A program made the translations under genes and the position numbers. The notes under the pieces were generated by a model. That model was not told where the DNA came from. It was given only the letters and a program-made list of their open reading frames with translations, and did not search any database. DNA of 64,000 bases from JAOUEA01 sp963825685 (GTDB lineage: Bacteria > Actinomycetota > UBA4738 > HRBIN12), in NCBI GenBank assembly GCA_963825685.1, contig CAWGUD010000021.1, forward strand, positions 186,001 through 250,000, given 5' to 3'. Shown in pieces: positions 53,953-63,236 of this stretch (positions within the stretch are counted from its first letter, which is position 1; each line of letters opens with the position of its first letter).

Positions 53953-54965
53953 GTGGCGAGCGTCGCGCGCGGATCGGGCGTTCCAGGCATGGGAGTCGCT
54001 GTCGCGAGCCTGCCTGCGCCCCGGCGATCACGGCTCCCTGGTCGTGCGAGAGCGGCCCGGTCGCCGCAAGCTCGCGCCCGTCTGGCCGGTCAGCCAGGTG
54101 CTCGCCGCCGCGATCGACCTCGCGGAGCTGACCGGCACCTACGACGACGTCGAGCGACTCGTGATCGGCCTGCGGCCCTACGCAGCCGGTGACGGCTACC
54201 TGCCCGCGCCCGGCGATCGCCGCAGGTACTACGACGACAACGCGTGGATCGGCCTCTGCTTCGCGCAGCTGCACCTGCAGACGGGCGAGGCGCGCTGGCT
54301 GCGACGGGCGAGGAAGGTCTTCCGGTTCGTGCGCGAGGGCCAGGACCCCGACGGCGGCATGCGCTGGGTCGAGCGGCGACGCGCGCGACACACCTGCTCG
54401 GCGGCGCCGGCGGCCCAGCTCGCCCTTCGGCTGCACCTCGCCGACGGCGACGACGAGACCCTGGCGTTCGCTCGGCGCACGCTCGCTTGGCTCGACCGCA
54501 CCCTGCGCGTGCGCGGCGGTCTGTACGCCGACCACGTCGACGCGCGGGGCCGCGTGACCGACACGCTGTGGACCTACAACCAGGGCGCGCCGGTCGGCGC
54601 GCACCTGCTGCTGCACCGGGCGACGGGCGACGAGGTGGCGCTGCGGCAGGCCGTGGCCACGGCCGAGTCGTCGCTCCGGCGCTTCGGCGCCGATCGCACG
54701 TGGAGGCATCCGCCGGTGTTCAACGCCGTGTGGTTCCGCAACCTGGTGGCCCTCGACGCGGGCGGCCCGCGCGTGCCGGGGCTCGCTCGCGCCCTCGACG
54801 ACTACCTCTCGCGAGCCTGGCGCGAGGGCCGCGACGACACCGGCCTGTTCACGTCGGGCGGGATCGGTTCGTACGACGGCACGCCCGCGATCGACACCGG
54901 TGGCATCGGTGCAGTTGCTGGCGCTGCGGGCGTGGCCCCGGGACCGGCGGTCGTTGATCTGCTAG
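53953..54965 (+). CDS. GH76-like (alpha/alpha)6 glycosidase (two frame breaks)
   Basis: A cytosolic six-hairpin-type glycosidase resembling GH76 alpha-1,6-mannanases. DNAWIGLCFAQLHLQTGE, the adjacent aspartates in RRYYDDNAW, DTLWTYNQGAPVGAHLLLHRATGDE and FTSGGIGSYDG fit the fold. No signal peptide. The GTG 53953 and the body are in different frames (break near 53968). A second extra G at 54908-54909 (ATCGGTGCAG for ATCGTGCAG) breaks the end, which corrected reads IVQLLALRAWPRDRRSLIC. About 337 residues. Substrate unknown. Confidence 0.7.
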
Positions 54966-55626
54966 ACGCCTTCGAGGAACGCGGTCGACCAACCGACGCG
55001 CCCGCTCGCGGGCGGCGGCCTCGTCGGCGCGCAACGCCTCGACGGTGTCCACCGGGTCGACGCCGGCGTGCGCGGAAGTCGGCATCGTCGTAGGCGACCC
55101 ACGCGGCGATGATGTCGGCGGTGGCCTCCGGGTGGAACTGCACGAGCAGGTGCGGCCCGAGCGTGTACGCCTGAGGGCCGTTCGGCGTGGCCGCGAGGAC
55201 GGTCGCGCCCGGCGGCGGGCCGAACGTGTCGCCGTGCCACATGAACCACGGGCCGGGCGGGACGACGTCCGGCGCGTCGCTCTCGACGGCGTGGAGCCCG
55301 ACCTCGGTGTCACGGGCGCGGGCCACCCACCCGCCGTTGGCCTCGGCGAACGCCTGCGCGCCGAAGCAGATGCCCAGCACCGGCACGTCGCCGGCGACGG
55401 CTTCCCGGAGCCGCTCCAGCAGCGGCCCGATCCATCCGCGAACCTCGTCGCCGTCGACCGACCACGGCGCGCCCATCACGACGACCGCGTCGAACCCGTC
55501 GAGCGGTGGCGGCGCACCGGCATCGGCCAGCACGTGCTCGTGGAGATCGGCGCCCCTCGCTCGCAGCGCCTCGCCCACGAGACCGGGATCGGCGAGCTCG
55601 TGCGGCTTCAGGATCAGGACACGCAT
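54962..55626 (-). CDS. class I glutamine amidotransferase-like protein (two frame breaks)
   Basis: A GMP-synthase-type amidotransferase domain: VVVMGAPWSVDGDE, catalytic Cys in VLGICFGAQAFAEANGG, and the His-Glu pair in LLVQFHPEATADI. Stand-alone members of this family can hydrolyse gamma-glutamyl amides (as PuuD and IpuF do) as well as purine-type amides. Frame breaks near 55068-55073 and 54976-54984 are repaired to end FLEGV, about 221 residues. ATG 55626 follows TATCGT (55635-55640) by 8 bases. It is convergent with the GH76-like gene. Confidence 0.82.
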
Positions 55627-55663
55627 CGTCGCCAACGATAGCGACCGGGCGTACGATGACTCC

Positions 55664-55836
55664 ATGGGCAACTCCGAACGCCGAGCGCCCGACTCGACGG
55701 AGACGAGGGCGTGCAGCGACGCCGGAGCGCGTGGGCGCGACTCAAGGCCTGGTTCGCGAGGGAGCCCGGGCGCCACGACAGCTACGTGTCGAACGTGACG
55801 AACCCCGACGACCGCCGGTTCATCCCCCGCCGCTGA
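55664..55836 (+). CDS. small conserved-looking hypothetical protein (frame broken)
   Basis: With one G restored at 55699-55702, a 57-residue protein appears: it begins MGNSERRAPDSTE, then QRRRSAWARLKAWFARE and ends RHDSYVSNVTNPDDRRFIPRR. ATG 55664 follows TACGAT (55652-55657) by 6 bases, divergent from the amidotransferase. Neither frame alone gives a sensible protein. The basic amphipathic helix followed by a polar end has no family I recognise. Confidence 0.55.
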
Positions 55837-55842
55837 CGCTCC

Positions 55843-56970
55843 TCACGACCAGAGGCGGTCGGCGACCCTTCCCACGAGCTCGAGCTTGCGCCACTGCGCG
55901 TCCTCGTTCGTCTCGTTGCCGAGCATCACGCTCGCGAACCCGCACTGCGGGCTGATCGCGAGCCGGTCCATGCCGCCCGCATGGGACGCTGCATCCTCCA
56001 TGCGACGGACGAGGTCGTCCTCGTCCTCGAGCTCCGGCGTCTTCGAGCTGATCAGCCCCATGACCATCACGCTTCCGTCGCGGAGGTGGCGCACGGGCGC
56101 GTACCCACCGTCGCGACCCTCGTCGTCCCACTCCACGAGGAACGCGTCGTACCCGAGCTCGCCGAAGACGCGCTCGGCGACCGGCTCGAGCGAGCCCTCG
56201 CACATCCACGACGAGCGGAAGTTGCCGCGGCAGATGTGCAGCCCGACCGTCACGTCGTCGGGGATGCCGTCGAGCACGGCGGTGTCGGCGGCGATCGCGC
56301 GATCGACGAGCGTCTCGACGTCGTGGCCGGCCGCTTCGAACCGACCGATCCATGCCGGGTCGACCAGATAGGGGTACAGGGGGAAGTCGAACTGCACGTA
56401 CCGGGCGCCGGCTTCGATCGCGTCGGCCACGAGCGCGCGCTCGATCGCGATCGCCGCCTCGACGAACGCATCGACGCTCTCGTAGGCGCCCTCGACGCTC
56501 GTGAACGGGTGCGCGAAGATCGACGCGGCCGGGAACGTGACCTTGAACGGCGTGTCGCCGGCGACCTCGCGCATGAACGTCGCCTCGCGCGCGCCCGGCG
56601 AATCGACCGCCTCGAGCGGCGCGACGATCTCGTGCACCGCGAGCTCGACGTCCTCGCCGCGGTCGTTGCGGAACGTGACGGTCTTGCCGGTGCGAACGCC
56701 GCTCACCGCGTCGTAGAACGAGTTCATGAACATCCAGCGGCGGAACTCGCCGTCGGTGATCACATCGAGGCCGCAGTCTCGCTGACGCCGAACCGCCTCG
56801 CGGATCGCGGCGTCCTCGGCCTCCCTGAGCGCCGAGCGGTCCTTCGCGCGTTCCTCGTCGAGCGCGGCCGAGTGACCGGGCACGTAGAACGCCTCGATCG
56901 CCGCGCGCAGCGCGGGCGGTCGCAGCAGCGATCCGACGACCTCGGCTCGCGCCGGCGATCTGCGGGTCAC
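55843..56970 (-). CDS. core-MetE-like methyltransferase
   Basis: A 375-residue protein with only the catalytic barrel of cobalamin-independent methionine synthase. The zinc ligands are visible as HIC in VGLHICRGNFRSSW, Glu in FLVEWDDEG and Cys in ISPQCGFASV. The N-terminal half of full MetE (about 750 residues) is absent, as in the core-MetE group, some of which use methylated corrinoid or other donors. GTG 56970 overlaps the stop of the upstream gene (GTGA). Nearby catabolic genes suggest a methyl-transfer step, but this is inference. Confidence 0.82.
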   Translation of the reverse strand: MTRRSPARAEVVGSLLRPPALRAAIEAFYVPGHSAALDEERAKDRSALREAEDAAIREAVRRQRDCGLDVITDGEFRRWMFMNSFYDAVSGVRTGKTVTFRNDRGEDVELAVHEIVAPLEAVDSPGAREATFMREVAGDTPFKVTFPAASIFAHPFTSVEGAYESVDAFVEAAIAIERALVADAIEAGARYVQFDFPLYPYLVDPAWIGRFEAAGHDVETLVDRAIAADTAVLDGIPDDVTVGLHICRGNFRSSWMCEGSLEPVAERVFGELGYDAFLVEWDDEGRDGGYAPVRHLRDGSVMVMGLISSKTPELEDEDDLVRRMEDAASHAGGMDRLAISPQCGFASVMLGNETNEDAQWRKLELVGRVADRLWS

Positions 56971-57464
56971 TCCTCGCCCTTCGGCGGGTCGACCTCCTCG
57001 GCCTCGAGGGCCTCGATCACCGCCTTGGCGTGCGCCGGCCCGATGCGGTTGCCCTCCCACTGGTAGCTGTGACCCGACGCCGGATCCTCGACCGACAGCG
57101 TGCGCACGTTCACCCGGCCGTGGACGGTGAAGCGTGTGGTCGACCGGTCGAACGTCGCGAACGTCTCCTGCGGCTGCCACCCGACCCCGTGCTGTCCGCA
57201 CGCGATCGCGTACAGCGTCGTGGGCGTGACGGCGAGCATCGTCCATCGCGGGACGCCGTCGACGTGCGACATCGCCCGTCCGGCCTCGACGGACGCCGCG
57301 GCTCCCACGAGCTCGCCGACGATGTTGTCCGTCGCCAGCCCGGCGCCCAGCGTGCCCCCCCTGCCTCCCGACGTGCCGCGCGGCTCGAACATGCCGGCCG
57401 CGATCACCTGCTCGCCCTCACCGAGGTACGCCTGCGCTTCCTCGATCAGCTTCTCGTCGCTCAT
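56967..57464 (-). CDS. hypothetical protein, possible GRAM/PH-like domain
   Basis: A 165-residue protein: an acidic helix (MSDEKLIEEAQAYLGEGEQV), a Gly-rich middle (RGTSGGRGGTLGAGLATDN) and a beta-rich end (RWTMLAVTPTTLYAIACG, TRFTVHGRVNVRTLSVEDP) that resembles GRAM/PH folds used to bind lipids. ATG 57464 has AAGGAGCG upstream. Translationally coupled to the core-MetE gene; the functional link is unknown. Confidence 0.65.
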   Translation of the reverse strand: MSDEKLIEEAQAYLGEGEQVIAAGMFEPRGTSGGRGGTLGAGLATDNIVGELVGAAASVEAGRAMSHVDGVPRWTMLAVTPTTLYAIACGQHGVGWQPQETFATFDRSTTRFTVHGRVNVRTLSVEDPASGHSYQWEGNRIGPAHAKAVIEALEAEEVDPPKGEE

Positions 57465-57618
57465 CGCCCGTCGCTCCTTCCTGGTTCGGTGAGGTCGCAG
57501 CCGTCGACCCCCCTTCGCGCGCGCTCGCAGGAAGGGGTATTTTGTGCCCGAACGACCGGGCCGCGCAAACTTCGGTCCCAGCCGATACCGTGCACACCTG
57601 ACCGCGCCAGGGGGGTTC

Positions 57619-58926
57619 ATGGACACGAACGGCAAACGTCTGCGGCTGCTCTTCCCCGACGTCCACGGGCTGGAACGAGGCAAGTACCTCTTCGGCGACG
57701 TCGCCGAGTCCGGTCACGCCGCGTTCTGCATCGGCGTGTACCCGCTCACGCACGACCGCGAGATCCTGCCCGTGCCGAAGACGCAGTTCGACGTGGGCCT
57801 GCCCGACATCGACGTGCATCTCGACCGCGATTCGCTGCGGCACTCGTGGGAGCCCGAGACCGTGATCGGCATCGGCGATGCTCGGTTCAAGGGCGAGCCC
57901 GTCCCGATCGATCCGCGACACGTGTTGCGACAGGCGGTCGAGGCCTGGCGTGCGATCGGCCTCGAACCGCAGATCTCGTTCGAGCTCGAGTTCTACCTGA
58001 TGGAACCCGACGGCGGCGGCGGCTGGCGACCCGTGTCCCTGCCCGGCCACCGGGTGTACGGCACCGGCACCTCGATCGACCCCACCGGATGCGTCGACGC
58101 GATGGTCACGACGGCGCTCGAGTGCGGGTTCCCGGTGGAGAGCTGGGGCAGCGAGTACGACGAGTCGGCCTTCGAGGTGAACATCCGCTACAGCGACGCG
58201 ATCCCGGCGGCCGACGACGCGTTCGTGTTCCGGCTGCTGATCCGCGAGATCGCCGAGCACCACGGCAAGCTCGCGACGTTCATCGGCCGTCCCCTGAACG
58301 ATCGCGGCGGCAGCGGCATGCACGTGAACTTCAGCTTCCGCCGCGAGGACGGCTCGAACGCGTTCCACGACCCGAACGACCCCGAGGGGCTGTCGGATCT
58401 CGCCCGCCGGTGCATCGCCGGCGTGCTCGAGCACCATGCGGGCATGGCGGCGATCCTGGCGCCGCACGTGAACGCGTACAAGCGGCTGCAGCCCGACATG
58501 CTGAACGGGTACTGGGCGAACTGGGGCCACGACGACCGCAGCGTCACCGTGCGCGTGCCGCCGGCGCGCGGCGAGAACACGCGCCTGGAACAGCGCACCG
58601 CCGACGCCGCCGCGAACCCGTACCTCGTCGGGGCCGCCGTGCTGCACGCCGCGCGGCTCGGCGTCGAAGGCGAGCTCGAGCTGAAGCCGCCGCAGCCGGT
58701 CAGCGAGGACCCCGACACCGACGTGTGCATCCCGGCGAACCTCGCGGTCGCGCTCGACGAGCTGAACGCCGACGAGCAGCTCGTGCAGGCCATCGGCCCC
58801 GAGCTCGTGGAGGCCTTCACGATCCTGAAGCGCGGGGAGTGGGAGCGCTACGTGGCGGCGGTCGAGGACACGTCGACGACCGACGTGAGCGACTGGGAGC
58901 TGCGCTACTACATGCCCTACCACTGA
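57619..58926 (+). CDS. glutamine-synthetase-like gamma-glutamyl ligase 1
   Basis: A 435-residue GS-family enzyme. Active-site motifs: metal ligands in ISFELEFYLME, GGSGMHVNFSF, and ATP/Glu-binding VTVRVPPARGENTRLEQRTADAAANPYLV. The N-terminal domain is degenerate (LLFPDVHGLERGKYLF), as in PuuA/GlnA4-type gamma-glutamylpolyamine or amine ligases and not true GlnA. The adenylylation Tyr loop of GlnA is not evident. ATG 57619 has AGGGGGG upstream. First gene of the accessory plus-strand cluster. Confidence 0.9.
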   Translation: MDTNGKRLRLLFPDVHGLERGKYLFGDVAESGHAAFCIGVYPLTHDREILPVPKTQFDVGLPDIDVHLDRDSLRHSWEPETVIGIGDARFKGEPVPIDPRHVLRQAVEAWRAIGLEPQISFELEFYLMEPDGGGGWRPVSLPGHRVYGTGTSIDPTGCVDAMVTTALECGFPVESWGSEYDESAFEVNIRYSDAIPAADDAFVFRLLIREIAEHHGKLATFIGRPLNDRGGSGMHVNFSFRREDGSNAFHDPNDPEGLSDLARRCIAGVLEHHAGMAAILAPHVNAYKRLQPDMLNGYWANWGHDDRSVTVRVPPARGENTRLEQRTADAAANPYLVGAAVLHAARLGVEGELELKPPQPVSEDPDTDVCIPANLAVALDELNADEQLVQAIGPELVEAFTILKRGEWERYVAAVEDTSTTDVSDWELRYYMPYH

Positions 58927-58957
58927 CGGCTGGGCTCGGCGCGGACGGGAGGGCGGA

Positions 58958-59761
58958 GTGCGGCTCGAGGACAAGGTGGCGGTGATCAGCGGCGGGGGCA
59001 CCGGCATCGGCGCGGCCACCGCCGAGCTGTTCGCGGCCGAGGGGGCCAAGGTGGTCGTCACCGGCCGTCGCGAGGAGCCGCTGCACGCCGTCGCCGAGGC
59101 CACCGGCGGGCTCGCGGTCGCGGGCGACGTCGTCGACCCGGCGCACGCGGACGCCGTGGTGGCCGCCGCGATCGACGCCTTCGGCCGCCTCGACATCGTG
59201 GTCGCGAACGCCGGCGTCGGCCTGGGCGGCTCGGCGGCCGACGTCACCGACGACGACTGGCGCACGACCCTCGACGTGAACCTCACCGGCGCGATGCGCC
59301 TCGTGCGCGCGGCGATGCCGGCGCTCACGGAGGCGAAGGGCTCGATCGTGCTCGTCTCGTCGATCTCGGGCTTCGTCGCGTCGAGCTCGAGCGTCGCCTA
59401 CGTCGCGTCGAAGGCCGGCCTGATCGGGCTCACGAAGGCGATCGCGGTCGACAGCGGGCCGCTCGGCGTGCGGGCGAACGCGCTGTGCCCCGGGTGGGTG
59501 CGCACGCAGATGGGCGACGACGCGATGGCCGACCTCGCCCGTGGGCACGGGGGCACGCTCGACGAGGCCTACGCGCGGGCCACGGCCCTCGTCCCGCTGC
59601 GTCGCGCGGCCGAGCCGAGCGAGGTCGCCGCCTGCGCGCTGTTCCTCGCGAGCGACGAGGCCTCGTACGTGCACGGCACGACCCTCCTCGTCGACGGCGG
59701 AGGCATGGCGGTCGACGTCGCCTCGGTCGCGTTCGACGACGGCTGGGAAGGAGGGTCGTGA
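58958..59761 (+). CDS. short-chain dehydrogenase/reductase 1
   Basis: A 267-residue classical SDR: GGGTGIGAATAELF cofactor motif, NAGVG, catalytic Ser in SIVLVSSISG and YxxxK in VAYVASKAGLIGL, then PGWVRTQMG. The Arg in VTGRREE after beta-2 suggests NADP preference. Ends VDGGGMAVD. GTG 58958; its stop overlaps the next SDR start (GTGA). Confidence 0.93.
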   Translation: MRLEDKVAVISGGGTGIGAATAELFAAEGAKVVVTGRREEPLHAVAEATGGLAVAGDVVDPAHADAVVAAAIDAFGRLDIVVANAGVGLGGSAADVTDDDWRTTLDVNLTGAMRLVRAAMPALTEAKGSIVLVSSISGFVASSSSVAYVASKAGLIGLTKAIAVDSGPLGVRANALCPGWVRTQMGDDAMADLARGHGGTLDEAYARATALVPLRRAAEPSEVAACALFLASDEASYVHGTTLLVDGGGMAVDVASVAFDDGWEGGS

Positions 59762-60529
59762 GCTTCGACCATGCAGGCACGACCGCATTCGTGACCGGGG
59801 GCGGCTCGGGGATCGGGCAGGCGATCGCCCTGCGCCTCGCCCGCGAGGGGGCGGCCGTCGCGGTGGCCGACGTCCGGCTCGACGCCGCCGAGGCGACGGC
59901 GGCTGAGATCTCGCGCGACGACGGCCGGGCTCTCGCGATCGAGCTCGACGTCCGCGTGCCCGGCGCAGGCGGAAGCCGCACGTGACGCAGCGCTCGAGGC
60001 GTTCGGGGCGGTCCACTCCCTCGTGAACAACGCCGGGCTCGTGCGCATGTCGGCGCTCGACGACCTCGACGAGGACGAGTGGGACCTCGTGCTCGACACG
60101 AACCTCAAGGGCATGTACGTCGTGACCAGGGCGCTCGCCCCCGCGATCGGCGACGCCGGCGGCGGCGCGATCGTGAACATGTCGACGATCGAGTCCGAGG
60201 TGGTCGTGTCGTCGGCGGGCCATCCGCAGGTGCACTACAACGCGTCGAAGGGCGGCGTGAAGATGCTGACGAAGGCGCTCGCGGTCGAGCTGTCGCATCG
60301 ACGGATCCGTGTGAACGCGGTCGCGCCCGGCCCGATCGCCACGTCGTTCATCCCCGGCGGCGACCTCCGATCGCCGGAGGCCTGGGCGTTCATGTCGCAG
60401 CGCCTGCTCGTCGATCGCGTCGGCGAGCCCGAGGACGTCGCGGCCGCGGTGTCGTTCCTGCTCTCGGACGAGGCCTCGTTCATCACCGGGGCCCAGCTGC
60501 CGGTCGACGGCGGGTGGCTGACCCGATGA
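59758..60529 (+). CDS. short-chain dehydrogenase/reductase 2 (frame broken)
   Basis: An SDR of about 256 residues: FVTGGGSGIGQAIAL, VNNAGLVRMS, NMSTIES and YNASKGGVKMLTKAL, PGPIATSFIPGG, ending PVDGGWLTR. An Asp after beta-2 (VADVRLDA) suggests NAD. One extra C at 59959-59961 (GTGCCCGGCG for GTGCCGGCG) breaks the frame; corrected it reads VPAQAEAARDAAL. Coupled at both ends (GTGA, ATGA). Confidence 0.92.
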
Positions 60530-61899
60530 CGACGCCCAGGACCGCTCCCGCGCTCCGGGCGGATCACCTCACCGACGCGGGCATCCGCACCGTGATCGTG
60601 ACCTCGGCCGACGTCACCGGACGGCTGGTCGGCAAGCGGTTCCCCGTCGATGTGTTCCACAGGCTGATGCACGACGGGGTGCCGCTGTCGTCGTGCGTGC
60701 TGGGGTGGGATCTCGACCAATGGCCCGGGCCCGCGCAGGCCTACACCGGTCACCACACCGGATGGCACGACGTGCGCCTCGTGCCCGACCTCGACACGTT
60801 GCGTCCCGCCGCGTGGCTCGACGCCACGGCGATCTGCGTCGCCGACTTCGTGGAGATGGGCGAGGACGCGCTCGTCGAGGTCGCACCTCGCACGATCCTG
60901 CGTCGCCAGGTCGAACGGTTCGAGGCCGAGGGTCAGACCCCGCAGGTCGCGAGCGAGCTCGAGTTCTCGTTGTACCGGGGCACCTACGACGACGGCCGCA
61001 CGAACGGGTACGAGACGCTCGTGCCGACGACGATCGCGCGGGCGGACTACACGGTGCAGGCGGGCGACCAGCACGAGGCCTTCTTCGGGCCGGCCCGCCA
61101 GGCGCTCGTGGACTCGAACCTCGGCCCGTGGACGAGCCAGGTCGAGTGGGGGCTCGGTCAGTGGGAGATCAACCTCGAGTACCGGCAGGCGCTCGAGATG
61201 GCCGACCGGCACATCCTGTTCAAGCTCGCGATGCGCGACCTCGCCGCCGCGAACGGCATGGCCGCCACGTTCATGGCGAAGCCGTTCCCCGACACGACCG
61301 GTTCCTCGTGCCACCTGCACCTCTCGCTCGTCGACGGGAACGGGGCCCATCCGTTCGGCGACGGCTCGAGCGGCGAGGAGCTCGCGGCGCCGCTGCGCAC
61401 CGCCATCGGCGGCCTGCTCGCCCGCGCCCCCGACCTGATGCTCTGGTACGCGCCCACCGTGAACTCGTTCCGGCGCATCGCCGGGGGCGAGTTCTCCGGC
61501 AACGGACTCAGCTGGGGCTACGACAGCCGCATGGTCTCGTGCCGCGTCCTGGTCGAGGAACCCTCGTCGACCAGACTCGAGTGGCGGGTGCCCGGCGCCG
61601 ACGTGAACCCCTACCTCGCGATCGCGGGGGTGCTCGCGTCGGCCCGCGACGGCATCGCGAACGGCACGGATCCGGGTGAGCCCCTCGTCGGGGAGGAGTG
61701 GGAGCGCGAGGTCCCACCGCTTCCCGCGCATCTCGGTGAGGCGACGGCGGCGTTCCGCGACAGCGCCTGGACACGAGAGACGTTCGGGCCGGCGGTCGTC
61801 GAGCACTATGCGGAGGCGGGCCGCTGGGAGTGGGAGCGGTTCCTCGCCGCCGACGTCGTCACCGAGTGGGAACGCCGCCGCTACTTCGAGGTGATCTGA
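60526..61899 (+). CDS. glutamine-synthetase-like gamma-glutamyl ligase 2
   Basis: A 457-residue GS-family ligase, distinct from ligase 1. The N-terminus is TSADVTGRLVGKRFPVDVF. Metal-site ASELEFSLY, TGSSCHLHLSL and VEEPSSTRLEWRVPGADVNPYLAIAG give the active site. Motif spacing and the long mid-region (HEAFFGPARQALVDSNLG) fit amine/polyamine ligases. ATG 60526 overlaps the SDR2 stop. Two such ligases in one operon imply two amine substrates or two steps. Confidence 0.9.
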   Translation: MTTPRTAPALRADHLTDAGIRTVIVTSADVTGRLVGKRFPVDVFHRLMHDGVPLSSCVLGWDLDQWPGPAQAYTGHHTGWHDVRLVPDLDTLRPAAWLDATAICVADFVEMGEDALVEVAPRTILRRQVERFEAEGQTPQVASELEFSLYRGTYDDGRTNGYETLVPTTIARADYTVQAGDQHEAFFGPARQALVDSNLGPWTSQVEWGLGQWEINLEYRQALEMADRHILFKLAMRDLAAANGMAATFMAKPFPDTTGSSCHLHLSLVDGNGAHPFGDGSSGEELAAPLRTAIGGLLARAPDLMLWYAPTVNSFRRIAGGEFSGNGLSWGYDSRMVSCRVLVEEPSSTRLEWRVPGADVNPYLAIAGVLASARDGIANGTDPGEPLVGEEWEREVPPLPAHLGEATAAFRDSAWTRETFGPAVVEHYAEAGRWEWERFLAADVVTEWERRRYFEVI

Positions 61900-61982
61900 G
61901 GCCGGGTTGCTCGGAAAGTCGTTCGGGGGCAAAATACCTGCGCCGCGCACCGCCACCTGCCGTACGAGGGAGAGCCGACCGC

Positions 61983-63230
61983 ATGGGCGACACGCTGGGC
62001 GACATCGACCTGGTGAACCCCGACAACTACGTCGAGCGGGTTCCCTTCGAGTGGTTCGACCACCTGCGCGAGGACCATCCGATCGTTTGGCACCCCGAAC
62101 CCTCGCCGAACGAGGGCTTCTGGGCCGTCACCCGCTACGACGACCTCACGAACGTGCACATGGACTGGCAGACCTACTCGTCGGAGCTCGGCGCCGTCGC
62201 TCTCGAGGAGCTCGACGAGGAACAGCTCGAGGTGCGCAAGTCGATGCTCGAGACCGACCCACCCCGGCACACCGAGCTGCGCAAGGTCTGCTCCAAGCGT
62301 TTCAGCGCCCGCGGCGTCGGCCAGTACGAGGACTGGATCCGCGACGTCGCCCGCTCCGTGCTCGACGACGCCCTGCCCTCGGGCGAGTTCGACTTCGTGA
62401 GCGAGATCAGCCGCGACCTGCCGATCCGCTTCCTCTGCTCGATCTTCACCGTGCCGCAGGAAGACGCCCCGCAGCTGATCGCCTGGGGCGACAGCATGAT
62501 CGCGAACCAGGACCCCGACCTCTCGGCGGCCGTGGTCGACAAGGTCGACACCGAGGCGTACCGGCTGCTGCCGTTCCGCTCCCCCACGGCCCTGAAGGTC
62601 TTCGAGTACGCCGACCGCCAGCGCGACCAACGGCTGGCCGAGCCCGCCGACGACGTGCTGCAGGCCCTCACGGTCGCGCAGAGCGAAGGGGTGCTGAACG
62701 AGCGCGAGTTCCACAACTACTTCGGGGTGCTGATGATCGCGGGCAACGAGACTACGCGGCACACGATCAGCCACGGCATGCTCGCCCTGATGCAACACCC
62801 GGAGCAGCTCGAGCTGCTGCGGGAGCAGCCGGAGCTGATCCCGAACGCCACGGAGGAGATCCTGCGGTGGGCCACCCCGGTGCTCCACTTCCGGCGCACC
62901 GCCACCCGCGACGCGGAGTTGCACGGTCAGCCGATCGCGACGGGCGACAAGGTGGTCACCTGGTACATCAGCGCCAACCGCGACCCGGCGATGTTCCCCG
63001 ACCCCTACACGTTCGACGTCACGAGGACGCCGAACGACCACGTGACGTTCGGGCCCGGGGGACCCCACTTCTGCCTGGGGGCGCACCTCGCGCGGCTCGA
63101 GACGAAGATCCTGTTCCAGGAGCTGATCCCCCGCCTCGACACGATCGAGCTCACCGGGCCGGTGGAACGCATCCGCTCGAACTTCGTGAACGGCATCAAG
63201 CGCATGCCGGTGCGCGTGCGCACGAAGTAG
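61983..63230 (+). CDS. cytochrome P450
   Basis: A 415-residue soluble P450. The I-helix is AGNETTRHTIS, the ExxR is in ATEEILRWATPV, and heme-binding is FGPGGPHFCLGAHLAR with the axial Cys. It is CYP125/CYP142-like in general pattern (LETDPPRHTELRKVCSKRF), though the substrate cannot be inferred. ATG 61983 has GAGGGAG upstream; 83 bases separate it from ligase 2. A ferredoxin partner is not present. Confidence 0.94.
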   Translation: MGDTLGDIDLVNPDNYVERVPFEWFDHLREDHPIVWHPEPSPNEGFWAVTRYDDLTNVHMDWQTYSSELGAVALEELDEEQLEVRKSMLETDPPRHTELRKVCSKRFSARGVGQYEDWIRDVARSVLDDALPSGEFDFVSEISRDLPIRFLCSIFTVPQEDAPQLIAWGDSMIANQDPDLSAAVVDKVDTEAYRLLPFRSPTALKVFEYADRQRDQRLAEPADDVLQALTVAQSEGVLNEREFHNYFGVLMIAGNETTRHTISHGMLALMQHPEQLELLREQPELIPNATEEILRWATPVLHFRRTATRDAELHGQPIATGDKVVTWYISANRDPAMFPDPYTFDVTRTPNDHVTFGPGGPHFCLGAHLARLETKILFQELIPRLDTIELTGPVERIRSNFVNGIKRMPVRVRTK

Positions 63231-63236
63231 CGCCCG

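Noticed and set aside
56971..57618. SAM or cobalamin riboswitch near the MetE-like and ligase genes
   Set aside because: No recognisable riboswitch core; the upstream gene is directly coupled to the MetE-like gene, leaving no leader.
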